A stretch of DNA of 64,000 nt from Anderseniella sp. (lineage in GTDB: Bacteria > Pseudomonadota > Alphaproteobacteria > Rhizobiales > Aestuariivirgaceae). Location: positions 55,728 through 119,727 of the forward strand of contig DAOUPT010000004.1 in NCBI GenBank assembly GCA_030626025.1. Reading direction: 5' to 3'. Positions 35,543-47,388 of the stretch are shown one piece after another. The notes beneath the pieces are model-generated. The model searched no databases, was not told the origin of the DNA, and saw only the letters and a list, made by a program, of their open reading frames with translations. The position numbers and the translations under genes were made by a program. How positions within the stretch are numbered: the first letter of the stretch is position 1; every line of letters starts with the position of its first letter.

Positions 35543-37822
35543 CTAGCCGTTGATATCATAGGCGGCAATGGCGGCCAGATTTGTCAAATCAGAGACATTT
35601 GCCGAGCGCGGGGCAATTTGTACCGGATGCTCCAGACCAACCAGCAAAGGACCAATGACGGTAACGCCACCAAGCTCCTGCAACATTTTGGTTGATATAC
35701 TGGCCGAGTGGGCCGCAGGCATGACCAAAACATTTGCCGGAGCTGATAGGCGGCAAAACGGATAAGCGGCCATGGCTTTTTTCGACAAGGCAACATCGGC
35801 TGCCATCTCGCCATCATACTCAAAATCAACCCCGCGACGGTCCAGCTCAGCCACCGCATGACGCGAATTGGCAACCCGTTCACCTTGCGGGTGACCGAAT
35901 GTTGAATAGGACAAGAAGGCAACCCGTGGGGTATGCCCGAGACGGCGGGCAACACCGGCGGCTTCTTCTGCAATATCTGCCAACTCAATATGATTTGGCA
36001 TTTCGAGAATGGAGGTGTCGGCAATAAATACCCGGCGGGTGCCACACATGGCCATGGAAACACCGATCGGGCGGTGACCAGGCCGGTCATTCATGGCCAG
36101 GCGGACATCTTCCAGCGCGACGGAATATTTGCGTGTCAGACCGGTAACAAGAGCATCGGCATCACCAAGGGCGACCATGCAGGCACCAAAAACATTGCGA
36201 TCGGTATTGACCATTCGCTGACAATCACGGAACAAGTGACCCTCTCTTTGCTGGCGCTGGTAAAGATAGCCGGCATAATCGACATTGCGGGCCGACAAGC
36301 GTGCATTGAGAATTTGTACATCTTCATGCAATTCAAGCCCGGTGGACAACAGGGTTTTTTCCACCTCGGCTTCGCGACCGATCAAAATGGCAGTACCAAG
36401 GCCGTTACTGCAGAAGGAATGGGCGGCACGGATCATTTTTTCTTCTTCACCTTCGGTGAAAACAACCCGTTTAGGGTTTTGCCGTACCTGATCAAAAACG
36501 CCCTGCATCAGGCCAACGACCGGGTCCAGCCTGGCTGACAATTCAACGGCATAAGCGTCAAAATCTTCAATGTCACGGCGGGCAACGCCACTTTCCATGG
36601 CAGCTTTTGCAACAGCGGGTGAAATTGTTGAAATAAGTCGTGGGTCAAAAGGAGCAGGAATGATGTAATTTGGCCCAAATCTCAGGCGCTGACCGTGGTA
36701 AGCGGCAGCGACCTCATCGGGTACATCCTCGCGGGCCAGTTCTGCCACGGCTTGGGCCGCAGCGATTTTCATCTCTTCATTGATGGTGCTGGCCTGAACA
36801 TCCAGCGCGCCGCGGAAAATATAGGGAAAGCCCAGAACATTATTGACCTGATTGGGGTAATCAGAACGCCCCGTTGCCATAATGGCATCTTTGCGGATGG
36901 CGGCAACTTCTTCAGGCAGGATTTCCGGATCAGGATTGGCCATGGCAAAAATAATCGGCTTGGCAGCCATGGATTTGACCATATCGGTAGTGATAGCGCC
37001 TTTGACCGAAAGACCAAAAACCACGTCTGCACCTTTCATGGCATCGGCCAGCGAGCGTTTATTGGTTTGGGCGGCATAGGCAGATTTCCACTGGTTCATG
37101 CCTTCGGTCCGGCCTTTATAAACCACGCCTTTGGAATCACACAAGATGATGTTCTTGCGCAGCACACCCAGTGAAACAGCCAATCCCATACAGGCAATAG
37201 CGGCAGCTCCGGCACCGTTGCATACAATTTTTACCTTCTTTTTGTCACGACCGGTCAGCTCAAGAGCGTTGATTAAACCGGCAATGGCAATAATTGCGGT
37301 GCCGTGCTGATCATCATGAAAAACCGGGATATCCATCAACTCGCGCAAACGGTCTTCGATTATGAAACATTCCGGGGCCTTGATATCTTCGAGATTTATG
37401 CCACCGAATGTTGGGCCCATATAGCGAACCGCATTGATGAATTCTTCGGGGTCTTTGGTATCCAGCTCGATATCGATCGAATCAACATCGGCAAACCGCT
37501 TGAACAGCACCGCCTTGCCTTCCGTAACAGGTTTTGCCGCTGCCGGGCCGAGGTCACCAAGACCGAGAATTGCTGTACCGTTGGTTATTACAGCTACAAA
37601 GTTACCTCGAGCGGTATATTTATATGAATCTGCAGGATTTTCGGCTATGGCGAGAACCGGTACTGCAACACCTGGGCTATAGGCCAATGACAAATCCCGC
37701 TGGGTCGCCATTGGTTTGGTTGCTTTAATTTCCAGCTTGCCCGGTTTGCCATCGCTGTGGAAAGCGAGAGCTTCTGTATCGGTAAAACTTGGACGATTAG
37801 TAGGCCGCGAGGGTCGTGCCAT
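35543..37822 (-). CDS. maeB: NADP-dependent malic enzyme with C-terminal phosphotransacetylase-like domain
   Basis: 759 residues. The N-terminal ~430 form the malic enzyme ([34 protein letters not shown] with the metal-binding Asp pair, [12 protein letters not shown] for NADP). The C-terminal ~320 resemble phosphotransacetylase ([29 protein letters not shown]) and are regulatory in MaeB proteins. It converts malate to pyruvate, CO2 and NADPH. It marks the start of the conserved rhizobial-like housekeeping region and is divergent from mutS. Confidence 0.95.
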   Translation of the reverse strand: MARPSRPTNRPSFTDTEALAFHSDGKPGKLEIKATKPMATQRDLSLAYSPGVAVPVLAIAENPADSYKYTARGNFVAVITNGTAILGLGDLGPAAAKPVTEGKAVLFKRFADVDSIDIELDTKDPEEFINAVRYMGPTFGGINLEDIKAPECFIIEDRLRELMDIPVFHDDQHGTAIIAIAGLINALELTGRDKKKVKIVCNGAGAAAIACMGLAVSLGVLRKNIILCDSKGVVYKGRTEGMNQWKSAYAAQTNKRSLADAMKGADVVFGLSVKGAITTDMVKSMAAKPIIFAMANPDPEILPEEVAAIRKDAIMATGRSDYPNQVNNVLGFPYIFRGALDVQASTINEEMKIAAAQAVAELAREDVPDEVAAAYHGQRLRFGPNYIIPAPFDPRLISTISPAVAKAAMESGVARRDIEDFDAYAVELSARLDPVVGLMQGVFDQVRQNPKRVVFTEGEEEKMIRAAHSFCSNGLGTAILIGREAEVEKTLLSTGLELHEDVQILNARLSARNVDYAGYLYQRQQREGHLFRDCQRMVNTDRNVFGACMVALGDADALVTGLTRKYSVALEDVRLAMNDRPGHRPIGVSMAMCGTRRVFIADTSILEMPNHIELADIAEEAAGVARRLGHTPRVAFLSYSTFGHPQGERVANSRHAVAELDRRGVDFEYDGEMAADVALSKKAMAAYPFCRLSAPANVLVMPAAHSASISTKMLQELGGVTVIGPLLVGLEHPVQIAPRSANVSDLTNLAAIAAYDING

Positions 37823-37925
37823 AGGTCATGTGCTCTTTTTTGGGTTTATTTTATAATTTTATGCGCCTACAAAACACGCGAGGCCGACAAAGACAAGTCG
37901 ATATAGCGCAATTGGGAGTTTTTTT

Positions 37926-40673
37926 GTGAGCACAGCAGTGGCTAAGGGAGAGGGAAATGATGAAACTACCGATAAACCGGTTATTTCCAAACTGACCCAA
38001 CCAACGCCAATGATGGCCCAGTATCTGGAGATTAAAGCGGCCAATCCTGATTGCCTGCTGTTTTATCGCATGGGCGACTTTTATGAGCTGTTTTTCGAAG
38101 ATGCTGAAACCGCCTCACAGGCCCTTGGCATCACCCTGACCAAGCGTGGCAAGCATCAGGGCGCTGATATTGCAATGTGCGGAGTACCGTATCACGCCAG
38201 CGACCAGTACTTGCAGAGACTGATCAAGCTTGGCTACCGGGTGGCGGTGTGTGAGCAAACCGAAAGCCCGGTCGAGGCCAAAAAGCGCGGACCAAAATCT
38301 GTGGTGCGGCGTGAGGTGGTGCGGCTGGTGACACCTGGCACCCTTACTGAAGACAATCTGCTCGATGCCAAACAGCACAATTTTCTGGCCTGCCTTGCCC
38401 GCATCAGAGCTGGCAATGATATGGCCATTTCATGGGTCGACATTTCTACTGGCGAATTTTCAGTTACCACAACCGACCCTGCCCGCCTGCCAGCCGAACT
38501 GGCCCGACTGGCACCCAAAGAGATCATTTTTCCTGACAGTCTGTTATCAGAAAGCCTAGTCAACGAGGCTTTGCTGGAGAGCGGTATAGCACTGGCACCC
38601 CAACCAGCTTCACGGTTTGACAGCGCTATTGGCGAACGTTCGCTCAAGGAACACTTCAAGGTGGCGGCGCTGGAAGCATTTGGCGATTTTAGCCGGGCCG
38701 AGATTGCTGCTTGTGGCGGTCTGGTGGAGTACATTTTGCTCACCCAGGTGGGCAAGATGCCCAATATCAGACCACCGAAAAAACTGGCCACTGATCACGC
38801 CATGCTGATTGATGTTGCGACCCGAACCAATCTTGAATTGACAAAAACATTGTCCGGCGACCGTAAAGGTTCGTTGCTGGCAACCATTGATTTCACCATT
38901 ACCGGTCCTGGCGCGCGTTTATTATCGGAGCAACTTTCCAGCCCTCTGGCTGATGCAAAACGAATAAATTCCCGGCTTGATGCGGTGAGCTTTTTCCATC
39001 GGTCAAAAAGGATGCGTGAGCAGCTGCAGACAGAGCTGAAAAATTGCCCTGATCTTGGCCGCGCCCTTGCCCGCCTGACCCTTGATCGCGGCAGTCCGCA
39101 AGATCTGGCGGCTATCGCGCAAGGACTAGAGAGTTGTGGCAAACTGGCGGCCATCCTCGAGCGCACTGAACCGCTAGACGAGAGTCCAGCGTTGATTGAT
39201 GGTATTGCAACGATACTCTCTGACAATGACCCCGAACTGGTGGAACAATTGCGCGAGGCGCTGGATGATCAGCTACCGGCAATAATTCGTGACGGTGGAT
39301 TTATCCGTTCTGGTTATTCACCTGATCTGGATGAAAACCGTAAATTGCGTGATGAAAGCAAGAAAGTCATCGCCGGACTGCAAAAACAATATAGCGAACT
39401 GACCGGTATCAAGAGCCTGAAAATAAAACATAATAATATGCTTGGTTATTTTGTCGATGTTACGGCTCAATATGGCAACATTCTGATGAACGCGCCAATG
39501 AATGAAACCTTCATTCATCGCCAAACGCTGGCCAACGCCATGCGCTTTACCACTACAGAACTGGGTGAGCTTGAACAGAAAATTCAGGCAGCAGCAGGAA
39601 GGTCAGTTGCAATTGAACTTGAGATTTTTGCCAGACTGGTTCAGGCGGTTTGTGTCAAGGCCAATGATATCTCGTTGCGCGCTGCAGCGATTGCCGGACT
39701 GGATGTGTTTGCCGGACTGGCCGAGCTGGCGATTGTCCGGCGTTACAACCGGCCAGATGTGGATGAAAGTCTGGCCTTTGAAATCAAGGCCGGGCGACAT
39801 CCGGTAGTTGAAGCTGCTTTAAAGAAAACCGGTGAAAGCGACTTCATTGCCAATAGCTGTAATCTTTCGGGCAATGCTGATGAAAACGAAAAATCCATCT
39901 GGCTTCTGACCGGGCCCAACATGGCCGGTAAGTCGACATTCTTGCGACAGAACGCCTTGATCGCCCTGCTGGCCCAAATGGGTTCATTTGTACCAGCAGA
40001 TCATGCCCATATCGGTATTGTTGATCGCCTGTTCAGCCGGGTCGGGGCGGCAGATGATCTGGCCCGGGGCCGGTCAACCTTTATGGTTGAAATGGTTGAG
40101 ACGGCGACCATCCTTAATCAGGCCAGCGAGCGGTCGCTGGTTATTCTGGATGAGATCGGGCGCGGCACTGCGACCTTTGACGGGTTGTCGATTGCCTGGG
40201 GTTGTGTTGAGTATCTGCACGAAATCAATAAATGCCGCTCATTGTTTGCAACCCATTTCCACGAGCTGACCGCATTGTCAGCCAAATTATCGCGTATTGG
40301 CAACGCCACCATGAAGGTACGAGAATGGAAAGGCGATGTGGTGTTTTTACATGAAGTGGGACCGGGCGCAGCTGACCGCTCCTATGGTATTCAGGTGGCC
40401 AAACTGGCCGGTTTGCCTAATGCAGTGATTGAGCGCGCCAGCGATGTGCTCAGCGCGCTGGAAGAACGGCGGTCGCAAACCGAAAAAACCGAAGCGATAG
40501 ATGACCTCCCGTTGTTTAATGCGCCCCAATCAGCTCCTGTTACAAATCGTCCGGCCAAACAAAGCGCGGCGATGGATAAGCTTGCAGAAATCTTTCCTGA
40601 TGAAATGACACCCCGTGAAGCGCTTGATACGCTTTACCAATTAAAGGTCCTGTTGGACAATGATGACAGTTGA
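37926..40673 (+). CDS. mutS: DNA mismatch repair protein MutS
   Basis: 915 residues. Mismatch-recognition [15 protein letters not shown] (Phe-x-Glu motif in GDFYELF), Walker [15 protein letters not shown] near residue 660, Walker [16 protein letters not shown], and a C-terminal tail ending in the MutL/beta-clamp-like region. It starts with GTG; GGGAG lies 7 nt before. The last 14 bases overlap glnD. Confidence 0.97.
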   Translation: MSTAVAKGEGNDETTDKPVISKLTQPTPMMAQYLEIKAANPDCLLFYRMGDFYELFFEDAETASQALGITLTKRGKHQGADIAMCGVPYHASDQYLQRLIKLGYRVAVCEQTESPVEAKKRGPKSVVRREVVRLVTPGTLTEDNLLDAKQHNFLACLARIRAGNDMAISWVDISTGEFSVTTTDPARLPAELARLAPKEIIFPDSLLSESLVNEALLESGIALAPQPASRFDSAIGERSLKEHFKVAALEAFGDFSRAEIAACGGLVEYILLTQVGKMPNIRPPKKLATDHAMLIDVATRTNLELTKTLSGDRKGSLLATIDFTITGPGARLLSEQLSSPLADAKRINSRLDAVSFFHRSKRMREQLQTELKNCPDLGRALARLTLDRGSPQDLAAIAQGLESCGKLAAILERTEPLDESPALIDGIATILSDNDPELVEQLREALDDQLPAIIRDGGFIRSGYSPDLDENRKLRDESKKVIAGLQKQYSELTGIKSLKIKHNNMLGYFVDVTAQYGNILMNAPMNETFIHRQTLANAMRFTTTELGELEQKIQAAAGRSVAIELEIFARLVQAVCVKANDISLRAAAIAGLDVFAGLAELAIVRRYNRPDVDESLAFEIKAGRHPVVEAALKKTGESDFIANSCNLSGNADENEKSIWLLTGPNMAGKSTFLRQNALIALLAQMGSFVPADHAHIGIVDRLFSRVGAADDLARGRSTFMVEMVETATILNQASERSLVILDEIGRGTATFDGLSIAWGCVEYLHEINKCRSLFATHFHELTALSAKLSRIGNATMKVREWKGDVVFLHEVGPGAADRSYGIQVAKLAGLPNAVIERASDVLSALEERRSQTEKTEAIDDLPLFNAPQSAPVTNRPAKQSAAMDKLAEIFPDEMTPREALDTLYQLKVLLDNDDS

Positions 40674-43425
40674 CGACATAACCGCAAAGATTGACGTTTT
40701 GCTTGATGAACATGGCCCGGAGGGGTCGCGGTTTCGCCCGGCACTGCTTGATACTTTAAAGCTGATGATTGCTGACACAAAAACCCGGCTTGAAAAGCAA
40801 TTGATTACTGATAATGACGGCACCCGGTGTGCCACCGATTTGTCGGTGTTTCAGGACAACCTTATCACTGCGCTTTATGATCTTGCCATTCGCCATTTCT
40901 ATCCTGTTATCAATCCGTCAACCTCCGAGCATCTGTCGATCATTGCGGTTGGTGGCTACGGCCGCGGTACGCTGGCACCGGGTTCGGACATCGATTTGTT
41001 GTTCCTGCTGCCCTACAAACAGACCGCATGGGGGGAGAGTGTTGTTGAGTTCCTTCTATACATATTATGGGATCTGCGTTTCAAAGTCGGTCATGCCACC
41101 CGCAGCGTCGATGAGTGTATCCGACTGGCAAAGAGTGATGCAACTATTCTGACTTCGGTGCTCGAAGCGCGTATTATCTGCGGTGAGCAGGAATTATTTG
41201 ACGAACTGTCAACACGCTTTGACAGTGATATTGTAGAAGGCGGTTCGCAAAAGTTCATCAAGGAAAAATTGCAGGAACGCGATGCCAGACATAAACGCTC
41301 GGGAGAATCGCGTTATCTGGTTGAACCCAATGTCAAGGATTCCAAAGGTGGCTTGCGTGATCTGCACACATTGTTCTGGATTGCCAAATTTGTCTACGGC
41401 ACCAAAAACAACAATGAGCTGGTCGAAACAAAAACCTTCTCACAAGAACAACTCGACCTGTTCACCAAGTGCGAGGATTTTTTATGGACGGTGCGCTGCC
41501 ATTTGCATTTCCTGACCAAGCGCGGCGATGACCGGTTGAGCTTTGACAAACAGACCGATGTGGCTGAACGAATGGGGTTTAAATCCGAAGGCCGGGTCAA
41601 ACAGGTTGAGCTGTTTATGCGCGAGTATTTTCTTGTCGCCAAAGACGTTGGTGATTTGACCCGGATTTTATGCGCTGTACTTGAAGCACAGGAAGTCAAA
41701 ACCCTGCCGAGAATAAACGAATTTCTCAAACGCTTTACCGGCAGCCTCAAACTGATGGGCGGGCAGGAGGCTTTCAAGCTCGACCGGGGTCGTTTGAATT
41801 TCACCCATCCCGATGAGTGTGAGAAAAACCCGGTTTCCATGCTCAAATTGTTTGAAGTTTCTGCCAAGGAAAATCTGGCCATCCATCCCGATGCCTATCA
41901 AGCAATACATCAGTCGCTCGATGCTATCGATGACACAACCAGATTTGACCCAGCAGCCAATGCATCATTCTTGGCCATGTTGCTTGATACCGATGATCCG
42001 GAATCCATTTTGCGACGCCTTAACATGTCGGGTGTGCTCGGGCGGTTTATTCCTGATTTTGGTAAAATCGTCGCGATGATGAAGTTTAACATGTATCACC
42101 ATTTTACCGTTGATGAGCACCTGCTACGGGCGATCGGGATTCTTGCCAACATTGAACATGGCAATCTTAGCAAAGACCACCCAATGTCAAGTGAACTGAT
42201 CAAATCATTTTCACCTTCCTCGCGACGTATATTGTATCTGGCGGTGCTGCTGCATGACATTGCCAAAGGCCGACAGGAAAGTCATTCTATTGCCGGTGAA
42301 TTGGTGGCCCGGAACCTGTGCCCCCGTCTTGGCCTGACAGCAGCAGAAACCGATACGGTTGCCTGGCTGGTGCGCCAGCATCTGGTGATGAGTGATACGG
42401 CTCAAACCCGCGATATAAATGACTACAAAACCATCCTGGATTTCACCGCAATTATACAATCACCCGAGCGGTTAAAACTGATGCTGATTTTAACGGTTGT
42501 TGACATTCGCGCCGTTGGTCCCGGCGTATGGAACGGCTGGAAGGGCCAGTTACTTCGAACTCTCTATGAAGAGGCAGAACCTGTTGTATCGGGTGGCCAC
42601 AGTAAAATCTCACGTACGGCCCGGATTAAACAGGCACACCAGGCGTTTCTTGAGCAGGCGAAAGACTCCGCGAAAAATTTGTCCGAAAAAGACGCAAAGA
42701 AATTTGTCAAACTTCACTATGACCCTTATTGGCTAACACTCGATACTAAAACGCAAATTGATCATGCAAAGTTTGTTACCCAAGCCAATAAAGCTGGCAA
42801 GCAAATTGCTACACGCATTCGCACCGATGAATTTACAGCCATCACAGAACTGACCGTCCATGCACCCGACCACCCTCGTTTGCTTTCCTTGTTGACCGGT
42901 GCCTGCTCGGCACTGGATGCCAATATTTCTGGCGCTCAGATTTTTACTACCAGTGACGGAATGGCGCTTGATACCCTGCTTATTCAACGGGCCTTTGATG
43001 AAGGCGATGAAGTAAAACGGGCAGAGCGCATTTCCGACCTGATTACCAAATTACTGCACGGCGATGAGCGACTATCCAGTGTCCTCGACAAACGCCAAAA
43101 AAGTGATGCAAGACTGCAGCCGTTCAGTGTCGAGCCGCGCGTGGTGATTGACAATGATTCCTCCAACAAGCACACGGTGATAGAGTTGACCGGTCTTGAC
43201 CGGGTTGGCCTGCTGCATGATCTAACCGAGGCGCTGTTTACGCTTAATCTGAATATCGCTTCAGCCCACATCACCACCTATGGCGAACGGGCTGTGGATG
43301 TTTTTTACGTCAGCGATCTAACCGGGGCGCAAATTCTCAATACGGATCGACAAAACACCATCATTGATGTTCTTTTACAGGCATTGGCGGGCGATCAGTC
43401 AACTGGCCTTAAAGAAACGGGGTAA
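40660..43425 (+). CDS. glnD: [Protein-PII] uridylyltransferase / uridylyl-removing enzyme
   Basis: 921 residues. Nucleotidyltransferase motif [19 protein letters not shown] near residue 95, HD domain ([17 protein letters not shown] near residue 527) for UMP removal, and two C-terminal ACT domains ([36 protein letters not shown]) that sense glutamine. It controls PII and hence nitrogen metabolism. It overlaps the mutS 3' end, so ribosomes may reinitiate. Confidence 0.96.
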   Translation: MMTVDDITAKIDVLLDEHGPEGSRFRPALLDTLKLMIADTKTRLEKQLITDNDGTRCATDLSVFQDNLITALYDLAIRHFYPVINPSTSEHLSIIAVGGYGRGTLAPGSDIDLLFLLPYKQTAWGESVVEFLLYILWDLRFKVGHATRSVDECIRLAKSDATILTSVLEARIICGEQELFDELSTRFDSDIVEGGSQKFIKEKLQERDARHKRSGESRYLVEPNVKDSKGGLRDLHTLFWIAKFVYGTKNNNELVETKTFSQEQLDLFTKCEDFLWTVRCHLHFLTKRGDDRLSFDKQTDVAERMGFKSEGRVKQVELFMREYFLVAKDVGDLTRILCAVLEAQEVKTLPRINEFLKRFTGSLKLMGGQEAFKLDRGRLNFTHPDECEKNPVSMLKLFEVSAKENLAIHPDAYQAIHQSLDAIDDTTRFDPAANASFLAMLLDTDDPESILRRLNMSGVLGRFIPDFGKIVAMMKFNMYHHFTVDEHLLRAIGILANIEHGNLSKDHPMSSELIKSFSPSSRRILYLAVLLHDIAKGRQESHSIAGELVARNLCPRLGLTAAETDTVAWLVRQHLVMSDTAQTRDINDYKTILDFTAIIQSPERLKLMLILTVVDIRAVGPGVWNGWKGQLLRTLYEEAEPVVSGGHSKISRTARIKQAHQAFLEQAKDSAKNLSEKDAKKFVKLHYDPYWLTLDTKTQIDHAKFVTQANKAGKQIATRIRTDEFTAITELTVHAPDHPRLLSLLTGACSALDANISGAQIFTTSDGMALDTLLIQRAFDEGDEVKRAERISDLITKLLHGDERLSSVLDKRQKSDARLQPFSVEPRVVIDNDSSNKHTVIELTGLDRVGLLHDLTEALFTLNLNIASAHITTYGERAVDVFYVSDLTGAQILNTDRQNTIIDVLLQALAGDQSTGLKETG

Positions 43426-43430
43426 CCGGC

Positions 43431-44993
43431 ATGTCAATGATAAAATCGGTTGCAACGGTCGGTGGCTTTACCATGATCAGCCGGGTTCTGGGCTTTGTTC
43501 GCGATGTCCTGATTGCGGCTCTTTTGGGCACCGGTCCAATTGCTGAAAGCTTCGTTATTGCCTTTCGCATCCCCAATCTGTTTCGCCGCCTGTTTGGTGA
43601 AGGAGCATTTAACGCGGCCTTTGTACCGTTGTTTGCCAAGCGCCTCGAAAGTGACGGGGCCGATGCGGCCCGAAATTTTGCTAATGAAGCCATGGCCGGG
43701 CTGCTCTTTGTTTTATTGATATTTTCGGCGCTGGCTGAATTGTTCATGCCGGCGCTGGCCTATATTCAGGCACCGGGCTTTGCCGATGATGCGGAAAAGT
43801 TTGAGCTGACGGTTTTAATGAGCCGTATCGCCTTTCCCTATCTGACCTTTATGTCGATTACCGCCATGCTAGGTGGTGTGTTGAATTCCATGCACCGGTT
43901 CAGCGCAGCTGCTGCTGCCCCAATTCTACTTAACATTATCATGATCGCCGTGGTGGGCTGGCTGACGCTTGCCGGGTGGGGTAATACGCCAGCAACAGGC
44001 CGGGTGATGGTCTGGGCTGTGTCAGCGGCTGGTCTGGCCCAATTGATAATGTTGTGGGTCGCTACCCGGCGGGCCGGCATGAGGCTGACATTGAAACGAC
44101 CGCGCTACACGCCAGGTGTTAAACGCCTTGTGCAACTTGGCATTCCCGGTGTCATTGCCGGTGGCATCGCCCAGATCAATCTGGTCATCTCAACCGCATT
44201 TGCTTCAATGCAGGACGGGGCGGCACCGTGGCTATATTACGCCGATCGGGTTTATCAATTACCACTTGGTATTGTCGGGGTCGCTATCGGTATTGTCTTG
44301 CTGCCTGAACTTGCCCGCCGCTTACGGGCTGGTGATGAAAAAGCGGTTGACGAGAGCCAGAACCGTTCGCTGGAATTTGCGTTGTTTTTGACAATACCGG
44401 CTGCCATTGCATTAATCGCAATTCCACGGCCGGTCATTCAGGTATTGTTTGAACGCGGCGCATTTAATTCTGTAGATACCAGCGCCAGTGCCTATGCGCT
44501 TGCAGCCTTTGCTGTCGGACTACCGGCCTTTGTGCTGGTTAAAATTTTTTCACCGGGGTTTTTTGCTCGTGAAGATACCAAAACACCGATGTACTTTGCC
44601 GGAATTGGTGTTGCGGTTAATGTTACTTTTTCCTTTGTTCTGTTTGAGTATTTCAATCACATTGGTATTGCAGTGGCCGTTTCAATCGCAGCATGGGTCA
44701 ATGCCGCTTTACTGGGTATAACCTTAACCCGGCGAGGATTTTTCAGAACCGACCAGCGATTGCGCAGCAACCTTTTCAAGATATTGCTGAACAGTTTTCT
44801 GATGGGCATTGCTTTGCTTGTTGCCAATAATTTCCTGCATTCATATTTCAGTGCCGAAACACCGCTGATTTTGCGCGTTGCGTTGCTTGGACTGGTTGTT
44901 GGTGTTGGTGCGGGTTTTTATTTTGCCCTCTCGCATTTTACCGGCGTATTTCGATGGCGTGATTTCAAACAGACCTTTCGTCGCGCACGATAA
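43431..44993 (+). CDS. murJ: Lipid II flippase MurJ
   Basis: 520 residues of the MVIM/MurJ family with about fourteen spans. The N-terminal VATVGGFTMISRVLGFVRD with its essential Arg residues and the RIPNLFRRLFGEGAFNAAFVP motif are diagnostic. It flips peptidoglycan lipid II across the inner membrane. Five bp after glnD, so in the same transcript. Confidence 0.96.
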   Translation: MSMIKSVATVGGFTMISRVLGFVRDVLIAALLGTGPIAESFVIAFRIPNLFRRLFGEGAFNAAFVPLFAKRLESDGADAARNFANEAMAGLLFVLLIFSALAELFMPALAYIQAPGFADDAEKFELTVLMSRIAFPYLTFMSITAMLGGVLNSMHRFSAAAAAPILLNIIMIAVVGWLTLAGWGNTPATGRVMVWAVSAAGLAQLIMLWVATRRAGMRLTLKRPRYTPGVKRLVQLGIPGVIAGGIAQINLVISTAFASMQDGAAPWLYYADRVYQLPLGIVGVAIGIVLLPELARRLRAGDEKAVDESQNRSLEFALFLTIPAAIALIAIPRPVIQVLFERGAFNSVDTSASAYALAAFAVGLPAFVLVKIFSPGFFAREDTKTPMYFAGIGVAVNVTFSFVLFEYFNHIGIAVAVSIAAWVNAALLGITLTRRGFFRTDQRLRSNLFKILLNSFLMGIALLVANNFLHSYFSAETPLILRVALLGLVVGVGAGFYFALSHFTGVFRWRDFKQTFRRAR

Positions 44994-45060
44994 TTGACTG
45001 CTATGCAAACGGTGTGGTTTGCGGCATATAACTTCACAAAATCTGCTTTGGAGAGAACCA

Positions 45061-46098
45061 ATGACTTCTTTTACCCCTCGCGTGTTTTCCGGTGTTCAGC
45101 CAACCGGAAATCTGCATCTCGGCAATTTTCTGGGTGCGATCAAGCGCTTTGTAGACATGCAGCATAGCCATGAGTGCATTTATTGCGTTGTCGACATGCA
45201 CGCCATTACCGTGTGGCAAGACCCGGCCGAACTGGCCCGTAATACCCGCGAGGTTACTGCTGCTTATCTGGCTGCCGGGATTGATGCCAAAAAGCACATT
45301 GTTTTCAACCAGAGCCAGGTGCCTCAACATGCAGAACTGGCATGGGTGTTTAACTGCGTTGCCCGCATGGGCTGGCTCAACCGCATGACCCAGTTCAAGG
45401 ACAAGGCCGGTAAAAATGCTGAAAACTCTTCGGTTGGCCTTTATGCCTATCCCAATTTGATGGCAGCAGATATTCTGGCCTATCACGCCACCCATGTTCC
45501 AGTGGGTGAAGATCAGAAACAACATCTGGAATTGTCGCGGGATATCGCCCAGAAATTCAACAATGATTTTGCTAAAAGTATCAAGGGCGCCGGGTTTAGT
45601 GACGGATTTTTTCCCTTACCGGAACCGCTGATAACCGGTGCGGCAACGCGGGTCATGTCGTTAAAGGATGGATCGAAAAAGATGTCAAAGTCCGACCCTT
45701 CTGATCTTTCGCGGATCAATCTGGCCGATGACGCTGATACGATTGCCCGTAAAATTAAAAAGGCCCGCACCGATCCTGATCCGTTGCCCAGCGAAGAGCC
45801 CGGCCTGAAGGATCGACCCGAAGCTGCAAATCTTGTCGGGATTTATGCGGCATTGGCCGATAAAAGCAAAGCTGAGGTTCTGGCCGAGTTTGGCGGATCA
45901 CAGTTTTCAGCTTTCAAACCTGCACTGGTTGACTTAGCCGTGGACAAATTGGGACCGATGGGCAGTGAAATGAAAAAGCTGATGGATGACAAGAGCTATA
46001 TCGACAATATTCTGGCTGCTGGTAGCGCCCGGGCCCGGACAATTGCCGAGCCGATCATGCAGGATGTGAAGAAAATCATCGGTTTTATCAGATCGTAA
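45061..46098 (+). CDS. trpS: Tryptophanyl-tRNA synthetase
   Basis: 345 residues, class I synthetase: the HIGH-like motif is in [11 protein letters not shown] and KMSKS in [15 protein letters not shown] lies about 8 nt before ATG 45061; an upstream in-frame start at 45019 would add a non-homologous N-terminus and is rejected. Confidence 0.97.
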   Translation: MTSFTPRVFSGVQPTGNLHLGNFLGAIKRFVDMQHSHECIYCVVDMHAITVWQDPAELARNTREVTAAYLAAGIDAKKHIVFNQSQVPQHAELAWVFNCVARMGWLNRMTQFKDKAGKNAENSSVGLYAYPNLMAADILAYHATHVPVGEDQKQHLELSRDIAQKFNNDFAKSIKGAGFSDGFFPLPEPLITGAATRVMSLKDGSKKMSKSDPSDLSRINLADDADTIARKIKKARTDPDPLPSEEPGLKDRPEAANLVGIYAALADKSKAEVLAEFGGSQFSAFKPALVDLAVDKLGPMGSEMKKLMDDKSYIDNILAAGSARARTIAEPIMQDVKKIIGFIRS

Positions 46099-46212
46099 TC
46101 AGGTCGTGTGAACCGCATTGCAGAATTTGCTCTTGAACACCTTGAGCAGATGCTTACCTTATAACAATTCTAAATTTTACCGGTTCGCCGGAACAGCGGA
46201 GCACGCAAACAA

Positions 46213-46767
46213 ATGTTTATTCAGACCGAAGCAACCCCAAACCCGACAACACTGAAATTTCTGCCCGGTGAAACCGTATTAAGCGGAAATCCGGTGGATT
46301 TTCGTAAAGACAGCGATTTTTCTTCTTCGCCTTTGGCCCAGCGGCTGTTTGCGATTGATGGTATTGATGGTGTGTTTCTTGGGGCTGATTTTATTACTGT
46401 CACCAAAGACAATGACGATTGGCAACACCTCAAACCTGCTGTTTTAGGCGCCATTATGGAGCATTACATGTCCGGTGTGCCGGTGATGGAAGGCGAAGCA
46501 ACTGGTTCTGCGAGCACCGAAGAGTTTGATGAAGCTGACAGTGAAATTGTTTCAACCATCAAGGAATTGCTCGACACGCGGGTACGCCCGGCAGTGGCCC
46601 AGGATGGTGGCGACATCACTTTTCACGGTTTCAAGGAAGGCGTTGTTTTGCTGCAAATGAAGGGCGCATGTGCGGGCTGTCCCAGTTCAACGGCTACGCT
46701 CAAGCATGGTATTGAAAACCTGCTGAAACACTTTATTCCGGAAATTAAAGAAGTTCGAGCTGTTTAA
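46213..46767 (+). CDS. NifU-like Fe-S scaffold protein (Nfu type)
   Basis: 184 residues with an N-terminal Nfu_N domain (MFIQTEATPNPTTLKFLPG) and a C-terminal NifU domain with the cluster-binding CAGCP motif (KGACAGCPSSTATLKHGIE). It delivers Fe-S clusters to client enzymes such as the miaB and lipoate systems. Conserved in this position in rhizobia. Confidence 0.94.
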   Translation: MFIQTEATPNPTTLKFLPGETVLSGNPVDFRKDSDFSSSPLAQRLFAIDGIDGVFLGADFITVTKDNDDWQHLKPAVLGAIMEHYMSGVPVMEGEATGSASTEEFDEADSEIVSTIKELLDTRVRPAVAQDGGDITFHGFKEGVVLLQMKGACAGCPSSTATLKHGIENLLKHFIPEIKEVRAV

Positions 46768-46771
46768 CACA

Positions 46772-47377
46772 ATGTCCAAATCTGTGCCCAAACCCGTATT
46801 GAGCGACAAGTCACTTGATCAACTGTTTCGTCAGGCCCGGTCTTTTAACGGCTGGCAGGACGGTGAGGTCAGTGACATTCAATTGCAGGGCATTATCGAC
46901 CTGATGAAAATGGCCCCCACCAGTGCCAATTGCCAACCGGTGCGTATTTTGTTTTTGAAAACGCTTGAGGCCAAAACCCGTCTCAAACCGTTTCTGATTA
47001 CTGAAAATGTCGAAAAGGTCATGACCGCACCAGTGGTAGCTGTTATCGGCCATGATATGGCGTTTTATGACAATTTACCGAAATGGTTCCCGCACACCGA
47101 TGCCCGCAGCTGGTTTGTTGGCAATGATGAATTGATCGAAACCACCGCTTTTCGCAATGGCACACTGCAAGGGGCCTATCTGATGCTGGCAGCCCGGGCG
47201 CTTGGCCTTGATTGCGGTCCGATGTCAGGCTTTGACAATGCTAAAGTTGATGAAGAGTTTTTTGCCGGTACTACCACACGTTCCAACTTCATTTGTGGTC
47301 TTGGCTACGGTGACCCGGAATCAATATTTGACCGCAGCCCGCGACCATCATTTGATGATCTTGCCAAAATCCTTTAA
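46772..47377 (+). CDS. Nitroreductase family protein, malonic semialdehyde reductase RutE/HadB-like
   Basis: 201 residues of the flavin nitroreductase fold (FRQARSFNGWQ at the start, MKMAPTSANCQPVRI for FMN binding, LDCGPMSGFDNAKVD near the C-terminus), typical of RutE/YdfG-like malonic semialdehyde reductases. It starts 4 bp after the Nfu gene. It is not part of the core order as I remember it, so it may be an insertion. Product and substrate need biochemical proof. Confidence 0.82.
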   Translation: MSKSVPKPVLSDKSLDQLFRQARSFNGWQDGEVSDIQLQGIIDLMKMAPTSANCQPVRILFLKTLEAKTRLKPFLITENVEKVMTAPVVAVIGHDMAFYDNLPKWFPHTDARSWFVGNDELIETTAFRNGTLQGAYLMLAARALGLDCGPMSGFDNAKVDEEFFAGTTTRSNFICGLGYGDPESIFDRSPRPSFDDLAKIL

Positions 47378-47388
47378 GTCTTTTTGCC

